DNA of 38,604 nt from a virus. A program made the translations under genes and the position numbers. The stretch spans positions 1-38,604 of IMG/VR virus record IMGVR_UViG_3300020177_000024; one strand, written 5' to 3'. Positions within the stretch are counted from its first letter, which is position 1, and each line of letters starts with the position of its first letter. The notes beneath the pieces are model-generated. The model was given only the letters and a program-made list of their open reading frames with translations. It ran no database searches and had not been told where the DNA came from. Shown one piece after another: positions 21,889 to 30,293 of this stretch.

Positions 21889-22122
21889 ATGGAAAAAAAA
21901 TTAGAACAACTAGCTAACGATCTTATGAGTTTATCTAAAGAAGATGCTCAAAGACTTCAAATAATTATTAAAGCTAAACTAATGCCTGAAGTTGAAAAAC
22001 AAAGAGGTTTATTACAACAACAGCAAAATCCTGCTATGGCTCAAATGGGAAGACAACCAACACAAATGCCAAGAGTTGCTTCTCAAAGAGATATTAGAAT
22101 GCAGGGTTTATTAAATAGATAG
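21889..22122 (+). CDS. Gln/Met-rich helical protein (77 aa)
   Basis: Residues 1-40 are helical (EQLANDLMSLSKEDAQRLQI). Residues about 41-65 are Gln- and Met-rich and probably disordered (RGLLQQQQNPAMAQMGRQP). It ends in a basic RDIRMQGLLNR. The start follows the previous stop by two bases. No family is recognised. Confidence 0.55.
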   Translation: MEKKLEQLANDLMSLSKEDAQRLQIIIKAKLMPEVEKQRGLLQQQQNPAMAQMGRQPTQMPRVASQRDIRMQGLLNR

Positions 22123-22130
22123 GATAAACT

Positions 22131-22235
22131 ATGCCAATGGTAGGAAAAAAGAAGTTTGCATATACTAAGAAAGGCAAAGAAGCTGCTAAAAAATATGCTA
22201 AAAAAAAGAAAATGAAAGTTAAGAAAAAATACTAA
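22131..22235 (+). CDS. Very small Lys-rich protein (34 aa)
   Basis: It begins MPMVGKKKFAYTKKGKEAAK and is about half lysine thereafter. Its stop overlaps the next ATG (TAATG), and AGGATAAACT precedes its ATG. Very short proteins with this MVGKKKF.YT..GK beginning occur in other phages. The function is unknown. Condensing or neutralising DNA is possible from charge. Confidence 0.6.
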   Translation: MPMVGKKKFAYTKKGKEAAKKYAKKKKMKVKKKY

Positions 22236-22402
22236 TGAAAAAAAAACCAAAGCTAGGATCTGGAAAAAGATTTAAACAATTATCTGCTAAGCTTAAAAAA
22301 CAAGGAGTTAAAAATCCTAAAGCACTAGCAGCAGCTATTGGTAGAAAAAAATATGGCAAAGCTAAATTTCAAAAAATGGCTGCCAAAGGGAGAAAGAAAT
22401 AA
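22235..22402 (+). CDS. Small basic protein (55 aa), 'GSGKRF...GRKKYG' type
   Basis: It is coupled on both sides by TAATG. It contains LGSGKRFKQLSAKLKKQGVK, NPKALAAAIGRKKYGK and FQKMAAKGRK, a recognisable small phage protein pattern with no known function. The central LAAAIGRKKYG helix and high charge suggest a nucleic-acid-binding helix. Confidence 0.65.
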   Translation: MKKKPKLGSGKRFKQLSAKLKKQGVKNPKALAAAIGRKKYGKAKFQKMAAKGRKK

Positions 22403-22644
22403 TGGCTAAACAAAAATTTTACGCACCAACTAAATATTCAAAACCAAGAGCTATGCTTGGCAAAGCTAAAAAAATGATTGGTAAAGTTGGAAGATTAACA
22501 GGTGCTGGATTAGCTTTAACAGCTGCTGGTTATATTGCAGGTACAAGTAGCAGAAGATATAAAAAAGCTCCTAAACCAGGAGAGAATAGAGATCTAAGAG
22601 ATATGATTTTAGATCAACCAAGCAAAAGGACTTATTACTTATAA
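22402..22644 (+). CDS. Basic protein with hydrophobic segment (80 aa)
   Basis: It begins MAKQKFYAPTKYSKPRAMLG, sharing the MAKQKF start with the 44-residue gene at 21285. A Gly/Ala-rich hydrophobic segment lies at about 33-50 (GAGLALTAAGYIAGTSS), and the tail is charged. It is coupled to the small terminase candidate by TAATG. The function is unknown. Confidence 0.6.
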   Translation: MAKQKFYAPTKYSKPRAMLGKAKKMIGKVGRLTGAGLALTAAGYIAGTSSRRYKKAPKPGENRDLRDMILDQPSKRTYYL

Positions 22645-22925
22645 TGGCTACATTAGGTGGAAAAAGAGAAGGAGCAGGTAGACCAAAAGGATCTACTAAA
22701 AAAAAGAAGTGGAAGATGCTAGATGATCTAGCTCAAAAATATAATCATTCTCCACTTGACTATTTGCTTTCAATCCTTAATAATCCCATGTCATCACCAG
22801 AAAGAAAAATGATGGCAGCAGAAAAAGCTGCACCTTACGTTCATGCTAAACTTGCGACTACGACTACAAAATTAGGATCTGATGGCCCAATCAAAATCAA
22901 CATCAAGTGGGGAGACGAAAACTAA
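22644..22925 (+). CDS. Putative small terminase subunit
   Basis: This 93-residue protein begins with GGKREGAGRPKGSTKKKKWK, an AT-hook-like basic motif common at the start of phage small terminase and packaging proteins. A helical segment with YLLSILNNPMSSPERKMMAA at about 41-60 follows. It overlaps the large terminase gene by 44 bases. The small subunit recognises the packaging site and stimulates the large subunit. It is shorter than most small subunits. The assignment rests on position and motif. Confidence 0.6.
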   Translation: MATLGGKREGAGRPKGSTKKKKWKMLDDLAQKYNHSPLDYLLSILNNPMSSPERKMMAAEKAAPYVHAKLATTTTKLGSDGPIKINIKWGDEN

Positions 22926-24183
22926 GACTATTGCAATACCTTATAGTCCTAGACCATTACAACGAGAAGTACATAATAGTTTAAAAAGATTTAATGTACT
23001 TGTTTGTCATAGACGATTTGGAAAATCGGTATTAGCTATTAATCAACTGATTAAAACAGCTGTATCAAAACCAATGTCTAAATGTGCATTCGTAGCTCCG
23101 ACATATAGGCAAGGTAAATCTATTGCTTGGGAATATTTAAAACAATATACCAAACCATTGATGTATCTTGGTGGAAGTAAAAACGAAACAGAATTAAAAA
23201 TAGAATTGTTTAATGGATCAGCAATACAAATATTTGGGGCTGACCATCCAGATAGTTTGAGGGGCATGGGGTTTCATGGAGTTGTCCTGGACGAATATGC
23301 CATAATGGCTCCTCGAGTTTGGACAGAAATTATAAGACCTGCTATATCTGATCATCTTGGTTGGGTTATGTTTATTGGAACACCAATGGGCCATAATCAA
23401 TTTTGGGAAGTATATGATTTTGCATTAAGAGGTCATAAAGATTGGTTTGGTCAATTATATAGAGCTAGTGAAACTAAAGTTATTCCTGACGAAGAATTAA
23501 AACAAGCTCGGGATATAATGACAGAAGAACAGTTCCAACAGGAATTTGAATGTTCTTTTACAGCAGCAGTTTCAGGAGCTTATTTTGGTAAGCTAATTAG
23601 TAAAGCAGAAAAAGAAAAACGAATTGGTGAAGTGCCTGTTGATGAACATGTTGGAGTTGAGACGTGGTGGGATTTGGGCATAGGAGATTCAACTGCAATT
23701 TGGTTTGCACAAAGAGTTAATGACGAAATACATTTGATTGACTATTATGAAAACTCAGGTGAGAGTTTAGCACATTATGCAGATGTTCTTGATGAAAAGA
23801 ACTATGCTTATGAAAGACATATTGCACCTCATGATATTCAAGCAAGAGAATTAGGAACTGGTAAATCAAGACTTGAAGTTGCTCAGGATCTAGGTATAGA
23901 TTTTGAAGTAGCTCCAAAATTAGAAGTTGATCATGGTATCGAATCTGTTAGGAATGCTTTACCGAATTGTTGGTTTGATAGAGAAAAATGCAAATTAGGT
24001 TTGGATGCATTAAGACAATATCGAAAACAATGGGATGAGAAAAATCAAGTTTTTAAAAACAAACCTCTACATGATTGGTGCTCACATGCAGCTGACGCAT
24101 TTAGATATGGATGCGTTCATGATCCTGTAGATACAACTGACTGGGATAGACCAATAGACGTAACAACTAAATATATTATATGA
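22882..24183 (+). CDS. terL: Terminase large subunit
   Basis: This 433-residue protein has an ATPase half with Walker A CHRRFGKS at 42-49, Walker B VVLDEYA at 134-140 and a FIGTPMG coupling motif at 164-170. The nuclease half has D264 in WWDLGIGDS, D318 in APHDIQ and DAFRYG at 405-410. It drives DNA into the procapsid with ATP and cuts the concatemer. The length is usual for the family. Its stop overlaps the portal start by four bases (ATGA). The absence of a clear terminal repeat outside coding DNA would fit headful packaging. Confidence 0.95.
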   Translation: MAQSKSTSSGETKTKTIAIPYSPRPLQREVHNSLKRFNVLVCHRRFGKSVLAINQLIKTAVSKPMSKCAFVAPTYRQGKSIAWEYLKQYTKPLMYLGGSKNETELKIELFNGSAIQIFGADHPDSLRGMGFHGVVLDEYAIMAPRVWTEIIRPAISDHLGWVMFIGTPMGHNQFWEVYDFALRGHKDWFGQLYRASETKVIPDEELKQARDIMTEEQFQQEFECSFTAAVSGAYFGKLISKAEKEKRIGEVPVDEHVGVETWWDLGIGDSTAIWFAQRVNDEIHLIDYYENSGESLAHYADVLDEKNYAYERHIAPHDIQARELGTGKSRLEVAQDLGIDFEVAPKLEVDHGIESVRNALPNCWFDREKCKLGLDALRQYRKQWDEKNQVFKNKPLHDWCSHAADAFRYGCVHDPVDTTDWDRPIDVTTKYII

Positions 24184-26336
24184 AAAAAACAGATAACGAA
24201 ATTATATCAATTTTAAATAGAGAGATAAGAGCTTCATCAGGTTATATTGGTGGAGAAATAGTTTCTAAAAGAAGAAAATCATTAGAGTATTATCTTGGTA
24301 AACCATTTGGTAATGAAGTAGAAGGTAGATCACAAGTTATATCAACAGATGTTTCTGATACTGTTGAAAGCTTAATGCCTTCTTTAATGAAAATATTTAC
24401 AGCTGGAGATAATGTATTTAGCTGTGAGCCTGTTGGCCCTGAAGATGAAGATATAGCTAAACAAGCTAGTGATTATATTAATCATGTATTCTATAAAGAG
24501 AATAAAGGCTTTGAAGCTTTATATACTGCGTTTAAAGATGCGTTAATTCAAAAGAATGGTATCTTAAAAGTTTATTGGGATGATTCTCAAAAGACTACTA
24601 GAGAAGAATACAAAAAGCTAACTGATGATGAATTTAATTTATTAGTTACAGATCCTGAAGTTAAAGTTTCACAACATACAGAATACGAAGAAGAATTTAA
24701 AGATGATAATGATAAGGTAATTGATACAATTACTTTTCATGATTGTGTAATTCATAAGACAGTTGGATATGGTCAAGTTAGAATTGAGCCTATTCCACCT
24801 GAAGAATTTTTAATTGAACGTAGAGCTAAGTCAATAGACTCAGCTAACTTTGTTTGTCATAGAGTTAATATGACTAAAACACAATTAATAGAAATGGGAT
24901 ATGATAGAGATGTTATTGAAAGTATGCCTGTTGGAGATCATGAATATTATTTAGAAGATAGACAAACTAGACACCAGGAGACAGATTTTTCAGCTCCACA
25001 AGATAGAGGTGATGAAACTACTGATGAAGTTTTAATTCATGAATGTTATGCAAGAATAGATATTGATGATGATGGTAAAGCAGAATTAGTTAAAATTTGT
25101 TTAGCTGGTAATGGATCTTATAAATTACTTGATGTTCAAGAAATAGATTCAATGCCATTTGTTTCTGTTACTCCAATTATCATGCCACACAGATTCTATG
25201 GTAGATCTGTTTCAGAATTAATTGAAGATATACAAATTATTAAATCTACTGTTATGAGACAAATGTTAGATAACATGTATCTAACTAACAATAACAGAAT
25301 AGCTGTCCAGGATGGACAAGTAGCTATTGATGATCTTTTAACTAACAGACCTGGTGGAATTGTTAGAACTAAACAACCACCACAAAATGTTATGCAAGTC
25401 ATGACAGCACAACCTATTACAGAACAAGCTTCTGGTTTATTAGGTTATTTAGATGCTGTTAGAGAAGCAAGATCAGGTGTTACTAAAACAGCTCAAGGAT
25501 TAAATGCTGATGCATTAAATACTGATACAGCAACTGGTATGAACCAAGTCCTAACTCAATCTCAAATGAGAATGGAATTGATTGCTAGAATATTTGCTGA
25601 AACAGGTGTTAAAGATTTAGGTGCAAAAATATTTGAATTACTTTGCAAGTATCAACAAAAAGAAAAGCTTGTTAGAATTAGAGGTAAGTTTGTACCAATG
25701 ACTCCTTTTGAATGGAGAGATAGAGTTAATATAAATGTAGAAGTAGGATTAGGTACAGGTTCTAAAGAACAACAACTAATTCTTTTAAATTCTATATTAC
25801 AGAAACAATTACAAGCAATTAATCTACAACAGAATGTTTATGGCCCAATGGTCAATCTTAAAAACATTCATAAAACTTTACAAAAGTTAGTAGAGAATAC
25901 TGGATTAGGAAGTGCAGAACCATACTTTATGGATCCAGAAGTAGGTGCAGCTCAAATGCCACCACTTCCTCCTAAACCACCAACTGAATTTGAAAAGGTT
26001 TCATTAGCCCAAGTACAAGGTGAAAACGAAAGAGCTATCTTAAGTGCTCAAGTTGAGACTAAGAAAATGGAAGCTCAAATGAGACAGAAATTGCTTGACT
26101 TTGAATTACAAATCAAAGAAATGGAATTAAAATATAATACTCAGATTAATGAGCTTGAAATGCGTAATAGAAGTATGATAGAACAGCAACAAGTTAGACA
26201 ATCAGGGGATATATTTAAAGAGATAATGAAAGGTCAAAAACAATTCTTCAATGAAAAAGGATCTAAGCAAACAGATTTCGGAGGGGGTGAAAGCTCAGCA
26301 ACTGCTGGACGAACCCCTGATGAAGGAAGCATTTGA
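24180..26336 (+). CDS. Portal protein (P22/SU10-type)
   Basis: This 718-residue protein is the usual length for P22-like portals. An N-terminal RRKSLEYYLGKPFGNEVEGR and TDVSDTVESLMPSLMKIFTAG occur at about 30-80. There is a central PHRFYGRSVSELIEDIQIIK at about 335-355 and VREARSGVTKTAQGLNADAL near 425-445. A long Gln/Glu-rich coiled coil follows from about 610. It forms the ring at the capsid vertex through which DNA passes and to which the head-tail adaptor binds. It follows the terminase directly. Confidence 0.9.
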   Translation: MKKTDNEIISILNREIRASSGYIGGEIVSKRRKSLEYYLGKPFGNEVEGRSQVISTDVSDTVESLMPSLMKIFTAGDNVFSCEPVGPEDEDIAKQASDYINHVFYKENKGFEALYTAFKDALIQKNGILKVYWDDSQKTTREEYKKLTDDEFNLLVTDPEVKVSQHTEYEEEFKDDNDKVIDTITFHDCVIHKTVGYGQVRIEPIPPEEFLIERRAKSIDSANFVCHRVNMTKTQLIEMGYDRDVIESMPVGDHEYYLEDRQTRHQETDFSAPQDRGDETTDEVLIHECYARIDIDDDGKAELVKICLAGNGSYKLLDVQEIDSMPFVSVTPIIMPHRFYGRSVSELIEDIQIIKSTVMRQMLDNMYLTNNNRIAVQDGQVAIDDLLTNRPGGIVRTKQPPQNVMQVMTAQPITEQASGLLGYLDAVREARSGVTKTAQGLNADALNTDTATGMNQVLTQSQMRMELIARIFAETGVKDLGAKIFELLCKYQQKEKLVRIRGKFVPMTPFEWRDRVNINVEVGLGTGSKEQQLILLNSILQKQLQAINLQQNVYGPMVNLKNIHKTLQKLVENTGLGSAEPYFMDPEVGAAQMPPLPPKPPTEFEKVSLAQVQGENERAILSAQVETKKMEAQMRQKLLDFELQIKEMELKYNTQINELEMRNRSMIEQQQVRQSGDIFKEIMKGQKQFFNEKGSKQTDFGGGESSATAGRTPDEGSI

Positions 26337-26523
26337 TTATTTAGCTGACAGATATAAGTCAGAAATTTTCAATACTTCTTACAGTGACCATGAACAAAGA
26401 CAAGTTCTTTGGATGGCATATAACATGATCGATAAAGTAAAAGGTCATTTATTGTCTGTCATGGAAAATGGTAAACTAGCTTCTGCCGAGCTAGAACAAT
26501 TAAATGGCTTAACCAGAAAATAG
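26251..26523 (+). CDS. Small head-module protein overlapping the portal gene (90 aa)
   Basis: The first ATG is at 26251, inside the portal gene. A GTG at 26287 behind GGAGG is a possible alternative start. Residues about 24-75 (MKEAFDYLADRYKSEIFNTS, then QRQVLWMAYNMIDKVKGHLL) are the recognisable part, a helical pattern found after portal genes in related phages. The overlap is 86 bases in another frame. The function is unknown. It may be a head-assembly accessory. Confidence 0.65.
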   Translation: MKKDLSKQISEGVKAQQLLDEPLMKEAFDYLADRYKSEIFNTSYSDHEQRQVLWMAYNMIDKVKGHLLSVMENGKLASAELEQLNGLTRK

Positions 26524-26573
26524 GAAGCCAATCTCGCCAATCTTAATCGAAGCGATAACTATAGGAGAAACAT

Positions 26574-27578
26574 ATGAATACAGATAAATCTGTACAAGGT
26601 GCTGCTGATAAAATTGCAGGAATACTGAACCCTGAAGAAGGACAATCAGAACCTACAACTAAAGTAGAGCCATCAGAACAAGCCGAACCTGAAGCTGTTG
26701 AACAAGAAGCTCCAGTTGAAGCTGCTCAAGAAAGCAACCAAACCGAGACTGAGGAAGTTGCTACAGAAGCTACAAGTCCTGAGAATCAAGAAACGAATGA
26801 GAATGAAACTGAATTACAAGAACAAGTTGAGGAACCTTCACTCCACCGAGTAAAAGTAAATGGTCAAGAGTTAGAGGTTAGCCTTGATGAACTTAAGTCA
26901 GGTTATTCAAGAGATTCGGATTACCGACAAAAAACACATTCTTTATCTTTAGAAAGAAAAAATCTTGAAGAAGAAAAAGGTGTTTTGCGTCAAACGTATG
27001 ATACTAAGTTAAAAGAACTTGATGAGTTAATGCATTCAGCAAATAGTTTTATCAGTCAAGGTTCTGAAGTTGATTTAAAAGCTATGTATGAGGAAGATCC
27101 TCAAGCAGCTGCTAAATTAGATTTCCAAATGAGACAGCAAAGAGAAAATCTAGCTGAACTTAGACAGAGATCAGAAGCTGTTAAACAACAGCAATATAAT
27201 CAATTTCTTAATGAACAAAAACAACTAGCTGAACAGGCAATACCTGAGCTATCTAATCCTCAGAAAGCATCAGATCTAAAAGTCAAAATGAGAAATACAT
27301 TATCTGACTATGGATTTAATGATCAAGAGATTGGTAGTTTAGCTGATCATAGATTTCTTAAAGTTTTAAAAGATGCTATGGATTATAGAAACTTAAAAGC
27401 TGCAAAACCTATTGTTCAAAAGAAAGTAGTTAATGCACCTAAAGTTGTTAAGTCTGGAACAGCAAAAACTGAAAGTTCTAAAAGAAGTGTCATACAATCT
27501 AAACTTGGTAGAGTGAAAAAGTCTGGTAAAATCCAGGATGCTCAATCTGCCATACTTGAAATAATCTCAAATAAATAA
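26574..27578 (+). CDS. Scaffolding protein
   Basis: This 334-residue protein has an acidic, Glu/Pro/Gln-rich N-terminal third (about 18-90). It then has LHRVKVNGQELEVSLDELK at about 92-110 and a YSRDSDYRQKTHSL motif. Helical coiled coil follows, and a basic C-terminus (VVKSGTAKTESSKRSVIQSK). This is the layout of podovirus scaffold proteins, and it lies directly before the capsid gene. It would organise capsid subunits and then leave the procapsid. TATAGGAGAAACAT precedes the ATG. Confidence 0.85.
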   Translation: MNTDKSVQGAADKIAGILNPEEGQSEPTTKVEPSEQAEPEAVEQEAPVEAAQESNQTETEEVATEATSPENQETNENETELQEQVEEPSLHRVKVNGQELEVSLDELKSGYSRDSDYRQKTHSLSLERKNLEEEKGVLRQTYDTKLKELDELMHSANSFISQGSEVDLKAMYEEDPQAAAKLDFQMRQQRENLAELRQRSEAVKQQQYNQFLNEQKQLAEQAIPELSNPQKASDLKVKMRNTLSDYGFNDQEIGSLADHRFLKVLKDAMDYRNLKAAKPIVQKKVVNAPKVVKSGTAKTESSKRSVIQSKLGRVKKSGKIQDAQSAILEIISNK

Positions 27579-27590
27579 GGATAAAATAAC

Positions 27591-28538
27591 ATGACACAAG
27601 CAACAAATACATTTGATACCTATGATGCAGTAGGTATTAGAGAAGATCTACAAGATGTTATTTACTCTATCTCTCCAACTGAAACTCCTTTTATGAGTGC
27701 AGCTGCTAGAGAGCAAGTAAAAAACACTTTCCATGAATGGCAAACTGATTCTTTGGCTGCAGCAGTAACTAACAATGCTGTAATCGAAGGTGATGAAGCT
27801 ACATTAGATGCATCAACTGCAACTACTAGAATTGGTAACTACACACAGATTATGGATAAAACTGTTGTAATTACTGGTACACAAGAAGCTGTTGATAAAG
27901 CTGGTAGAGCTTCTGAATTAGCATACCAAATAGCTAAAAAGTCTAAAGAATTAAAAAGAGACATTGAGTCTACTCTTTTGACTAACCAAGCTAGAGCTGC
28001 TGGTTCATCTTCTGCTGCTAGAACATTTGCTTCTATGGGTGCATGGATTGCAACTAACTCAAACAAAGCTTCTGATGGTACTGATCCAACTGCTTCTGAT
28101 GGTTCAGATGCTAGAAATGATGGTACTCAAAGAGCTTTAACTGAGGACATGCTTAAAGATGTAATCAAGGGAACTTGGAATGCAGGTGGTAACCCATCAG
28201 TAATCATGGTTGGCCCTTTCAACAAACAAAAAATTTCTGGTTTCACAGGTGGAAATACTAGATTTGATGCGTCTGAAGATAAAACTTTATACACATCTAT
28301 TGATGTATATTCTTCTGATTTCGGAGATTTAGAAGTTGTTCCAAATAGATTCTCAAGAGATAGAGACGCATTAGTTCTAGATATGGATTACTGGTCAGTT
28401 GGTTTCTTAAGAGATTTCACTATGCATGAACTTTCAAAAACTGGAGATGCTGAGAAAAGACAGATCTTAGCTGAGCTTACTTTGATCTCTAGAAACGAAG
28501 GTGCTTCAGGTGGAGTATTTGATCTTTCAACATCATAA
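27591..28538 (+). CDS. Major capsid protein (DUF5309/SU10 type)
   Basis: This 315-residue protein begins MTQATNTFDTYDAVGIREDL, with IYSISPTETPFMSAAAREQV at about 26-45 and FHEWQTDSLA after it. That is the N-terminus of the DUF5309 major capsid family with the HK97 fold. Conserved later parts are KRDIESTLLTNQARAAGS near 123-140, DVIKGTWNAGGNPSVIMVGP near 188-207 and DMDYWSVGFLRDF near 264-276. It polymerises into the icosahedral shell. A hairpin with a GNRA-type loop follows the stop. Confidence 0.93.
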   Translation: MTQATNTFDTYDAVGIREDLQDVIYSISPTETPFMSAAAREQVKNTFHEWQTDSLAAAVTNNAVIEGDEATLDASTATTRIGNYTQIMDKTVVITGTQEAVDKAGRASELAYQIAKKSKELKRDIESTLLTNQARAAGSSSAARTFASMGAWIATNSNKASDGTDPTASDGSDARNDGTQRALTEDMLKDVIKGTWNAGGNPSVIMVGPFNKQKISGFTGGNTRFDASEDKTLYTSIDVYSSDFGDLEVVPNRFSRDRDALVLDMDYWSVGFLRDFTMHELSKTGDAEKRQILAELTLISRNEGASGGVFDLSTS

Positions 28539-28550
28539 TAATTAATTTGG

Positions 28551-28568
28551 TGGGGGAGCAATCCCCCA
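28551..28568 (+). terminator. Hairpin with GCAA loop after the capsid gene
   Basis: TGGGGGA (28551-28557) and TCCCCCA (28562-28568) pair perfectly around GCAA, a stable GNRA loop. It starts 12 bases after the capsid stop. There is no clean T-run after it, so it may protect or process the transcript 3' end, or terminate partially. Confidence 0.6.
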
Positions 28569-28643
28569 TCATACTAACAATAATTTTGTTTGGTCTTTGA
28601 AGATTTTTGAAGTCGGAACGAAGCAAATAAAAAGGAAAAAAAA

Positions 28644-28991
28644 ATGAGAACACTTAACGATTATTTTTTAACTGCAAAAATAACAGATATTTCTACTGCT
28701 GGTTCAACATTTGTTGCTGTACCTGATGGTGGAAAAATTATTAAAATTTTTTCAAGCATTAAAAATGCTATTACTACTGCTGATGCAGCTTTATCATTTG
28801 AAATTGGTGGAACTGCAATCACTAATGGTGGTATAACTGTAACTCAATCTGGTTCAGCAGCAGGTGATGTAGACACATCTACACCTTCAGCAGCAAACTC
28901 AGTTGAAGAAGGTGATGCAATCGAAATGATTTCAGATGGTGCATCTGCAACAGCTTGTGAAGCAATAATAACATTTGTTATTAGAAGATAA
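28644..28991 (+). CDS. Possible head decoration protein (115 aa)
   Basis: This strand-rich 115-residue protein is high in Ala, Thr, Ser and Ile, as in GKIIKIFSSIKNAITTADAA at about 30-49, and ends CEAIITFVIRR. It lies between two GC-rich hairpins directly after the capsid gene, where capsid-coating proteins are usually found. The start follows AAAAAGGAAAAAAAA. The position and composition make decoration likely. No family signature is seen. Confidence 0.55.
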   Translation: MRTLNDYFLTAKITDISTAGSTFVAVPDGGKIIKIFSSIKNAITTADAALSFEIGGTAITNGGITVTQSGSAAGDVDTSTPSAANSVEEGDAIEMISDGASATACEAIITFVIRR

Positions 28992-28998
28992 TTAATTA

Positions 28999-29016
28999 GG
29001 GGGTGGTAACACCCCC
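28999..29016 (+). terminator. Hairpin with GTAA loop after the decoration-protein candidate
   Basis: GGGGGTG (28999-29005) and CACCCCC (29010-29016) pair perfectly around GTAA, again a GNRA-type loop. It begins eight bases after the stop codon and before the next ribosome site. Like its partner after the capsid gene, it lacks a T-run. Confidence 0.6.
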
Positions 29017-29033
29017 AACTAAAGGAGAAAATA

Positions 29034-29300
29034 ATGCATTTAGCAATGAAACCAAAATCAACAGAAAAAGTTACTTCATCTGGTACTTCAACACAATCTT
29101 CAGCAATATCTGATAATATCTTTTACGTTAGAGTTGCAGCAGATGCTGCTTGTCATATAGAAATCGGTATAAACCCAACAGCAACTACTTCATCAATATA
29201 TTTACCTGCTGATGATTATGAATATTTTAAAATATCGCCAGGCGAAAAGGTAGCTGTAATTGGAACTGTAAACGCATATATTACTGAACTAACTGAGTAA
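29034..29300 (+). CDS. Small strand-rich virion protein candidate (88 aa)
   Basis: AAAGGAGAAAATA precedes the ATG. The protein is rich in Thr/Ser, with strands FYVRVAADAACHIEIGINP and DYEYFKISPGEKVAVIGTVN. This resembles small beta-sandwich proteins such as decoration or fibre-base subunits. Its stop overlaps the next ATG (TAATG). A role in the head or its neck is inferred. Confidence 0.55.
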   Translation: MHLAMKPKSTEKVTSSGTSTQSSAISDNIFYVRVAADAACHIEIGINPTATTSSIYLPADDYEYFKISPGEKVAVIGTVNAYITELTE

Positions 29301-29626
29301 TGAGCATACTAAGAGATAAAGAAAAAGATGGTACTTCTTATTATGTAGAAACTGATGGTAAACTAACAGTTAAAAAAACTGAAAATGTTACCAATCTACT
29401 AAAAAGAAATAAAGAGCTATACAATCAGAATGATGGATATACTCCATCTAAAGATATGAAACGTATAGCTAGTATTCCAAGACTAATGTTAGAAATTTGG
29501 ACTAAAGAATACAATGGTACTAATAATTGGTTTGCTTTACCTCAAGAAGTTAGAAGTAAAATATTAAGAGAAAAATTAAATAGTTCTGATTTTAGATATT
29601 TTAGAACTGCACCAGGAAGAATGTAA
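29300..29626 (+). CDS. Hypothetical head-module protein (108 aa)
   Basis: It begins MSILRDKEKDGTSYYVETDG. The second half is helical and charged (KDMKRIASIPRLMLEIWTKE, then PQEVRSKILREKLNSSDFRY). TAATG junctions occur at both ends. A position between capsid-type and adaptor genes fits a head-completion or assembly role. It is not recognised. Confidence 0.55.
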   Translation: MSILRDKEKDGTSYYVETDGKLTVKKTENVTNLLKRNKELYNQNDGYTPSKDMKRIASIPRLMLEIWTKEYNGTNNWFALPQEVRSKILREKLNSSDFRYFRTAPGRM

Positions 29627-30291
29627 TGGCACTAAATACTTATTCTGCACTTAAAACATCTATAGCTAATTGGCTTAACAGAAGTGATTTAACTTCTGAA
29701 ATAGCTAATGACTTTATTAAATTAACTGAAGCTGACTTTAATGCTAAGTTAAGAATAAGACAAATGGAACAAAATGATTCTATTACTATTAATGCTGAAA
29801 CAGTAACAGTACCTTCAGGATTTATTGGTGTTAGATCTTTTTACATTCTATCTGGTGGAACTAAATATCATTTAAATTATATTACACCTTCTAACTTAAT
29901 ATCTATTAAAGGTGGTTCAACAGCAGGTATGCCAAGAACTTATACTATTGAATCAGATAATGGTACAGAAAGTTTTAGATTTGCACCACAACCAGACACA
30001 TCATACACAGGCTATCTACAATACTACAAAGCTTTTAATGAATTATCAGATAGCAATACAACTAATTATATTTTATTAAATCATCCTGCTATTTATTTAT
30101 ATGGATCATTATATCATGCTGCTAATTTTTTAGGTGGTATAGAGCCTAATCAAGCTCAACAATGGTTAGGTATGTATTCAGCTGCTATGGAAAGAGCTGA
30201 GAATAATGACCAACAAGATTCTTATGGTGGTGCACCAGTTGTACAAAGAACAGATATTGGAACTGATTTATCATTTTATAGAAGAAAATAA
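29626..30291 (+). CDS. Head-to-tail adaptor (P22 gp4/phage adaptor type)
   Basis: This 221-residue protein begins MALNTYSALKTSIANWLNRS, then DFIKLTEADFNAKLRIRQME. It has a strand pair with SGFIGVRSFYILSGGTKYH and a late NHPAIYLYGSLYHAANFLGG at about 147-166. That order matches the adaptor proteins that form a ring under the portal. It follows the head genes and precedes a gp10-like gene, the order expected for a P22-type neck. Confidence 0.75.
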   Translation: MALNTYSALKTSIANWLNRSDLTSEIANDFIKLTEADFNAKLRIRQMEQNDSITINAETVTVPSGFIGVRSFYILSGGTKYHLNYITPSNLISIKGGSTAGMPRTYTIESDNGTESFRFAPQPDTSYTGYLQYYKAFNELSDSNTTNYILLNHPAIYLYGSLYHAANFLGGIEPNQAQQWLGMYSAAMERAENNDQQDSYGGAPVVQRTDIGTDLSFYRRK

Positions 30292-30293
30292 TT

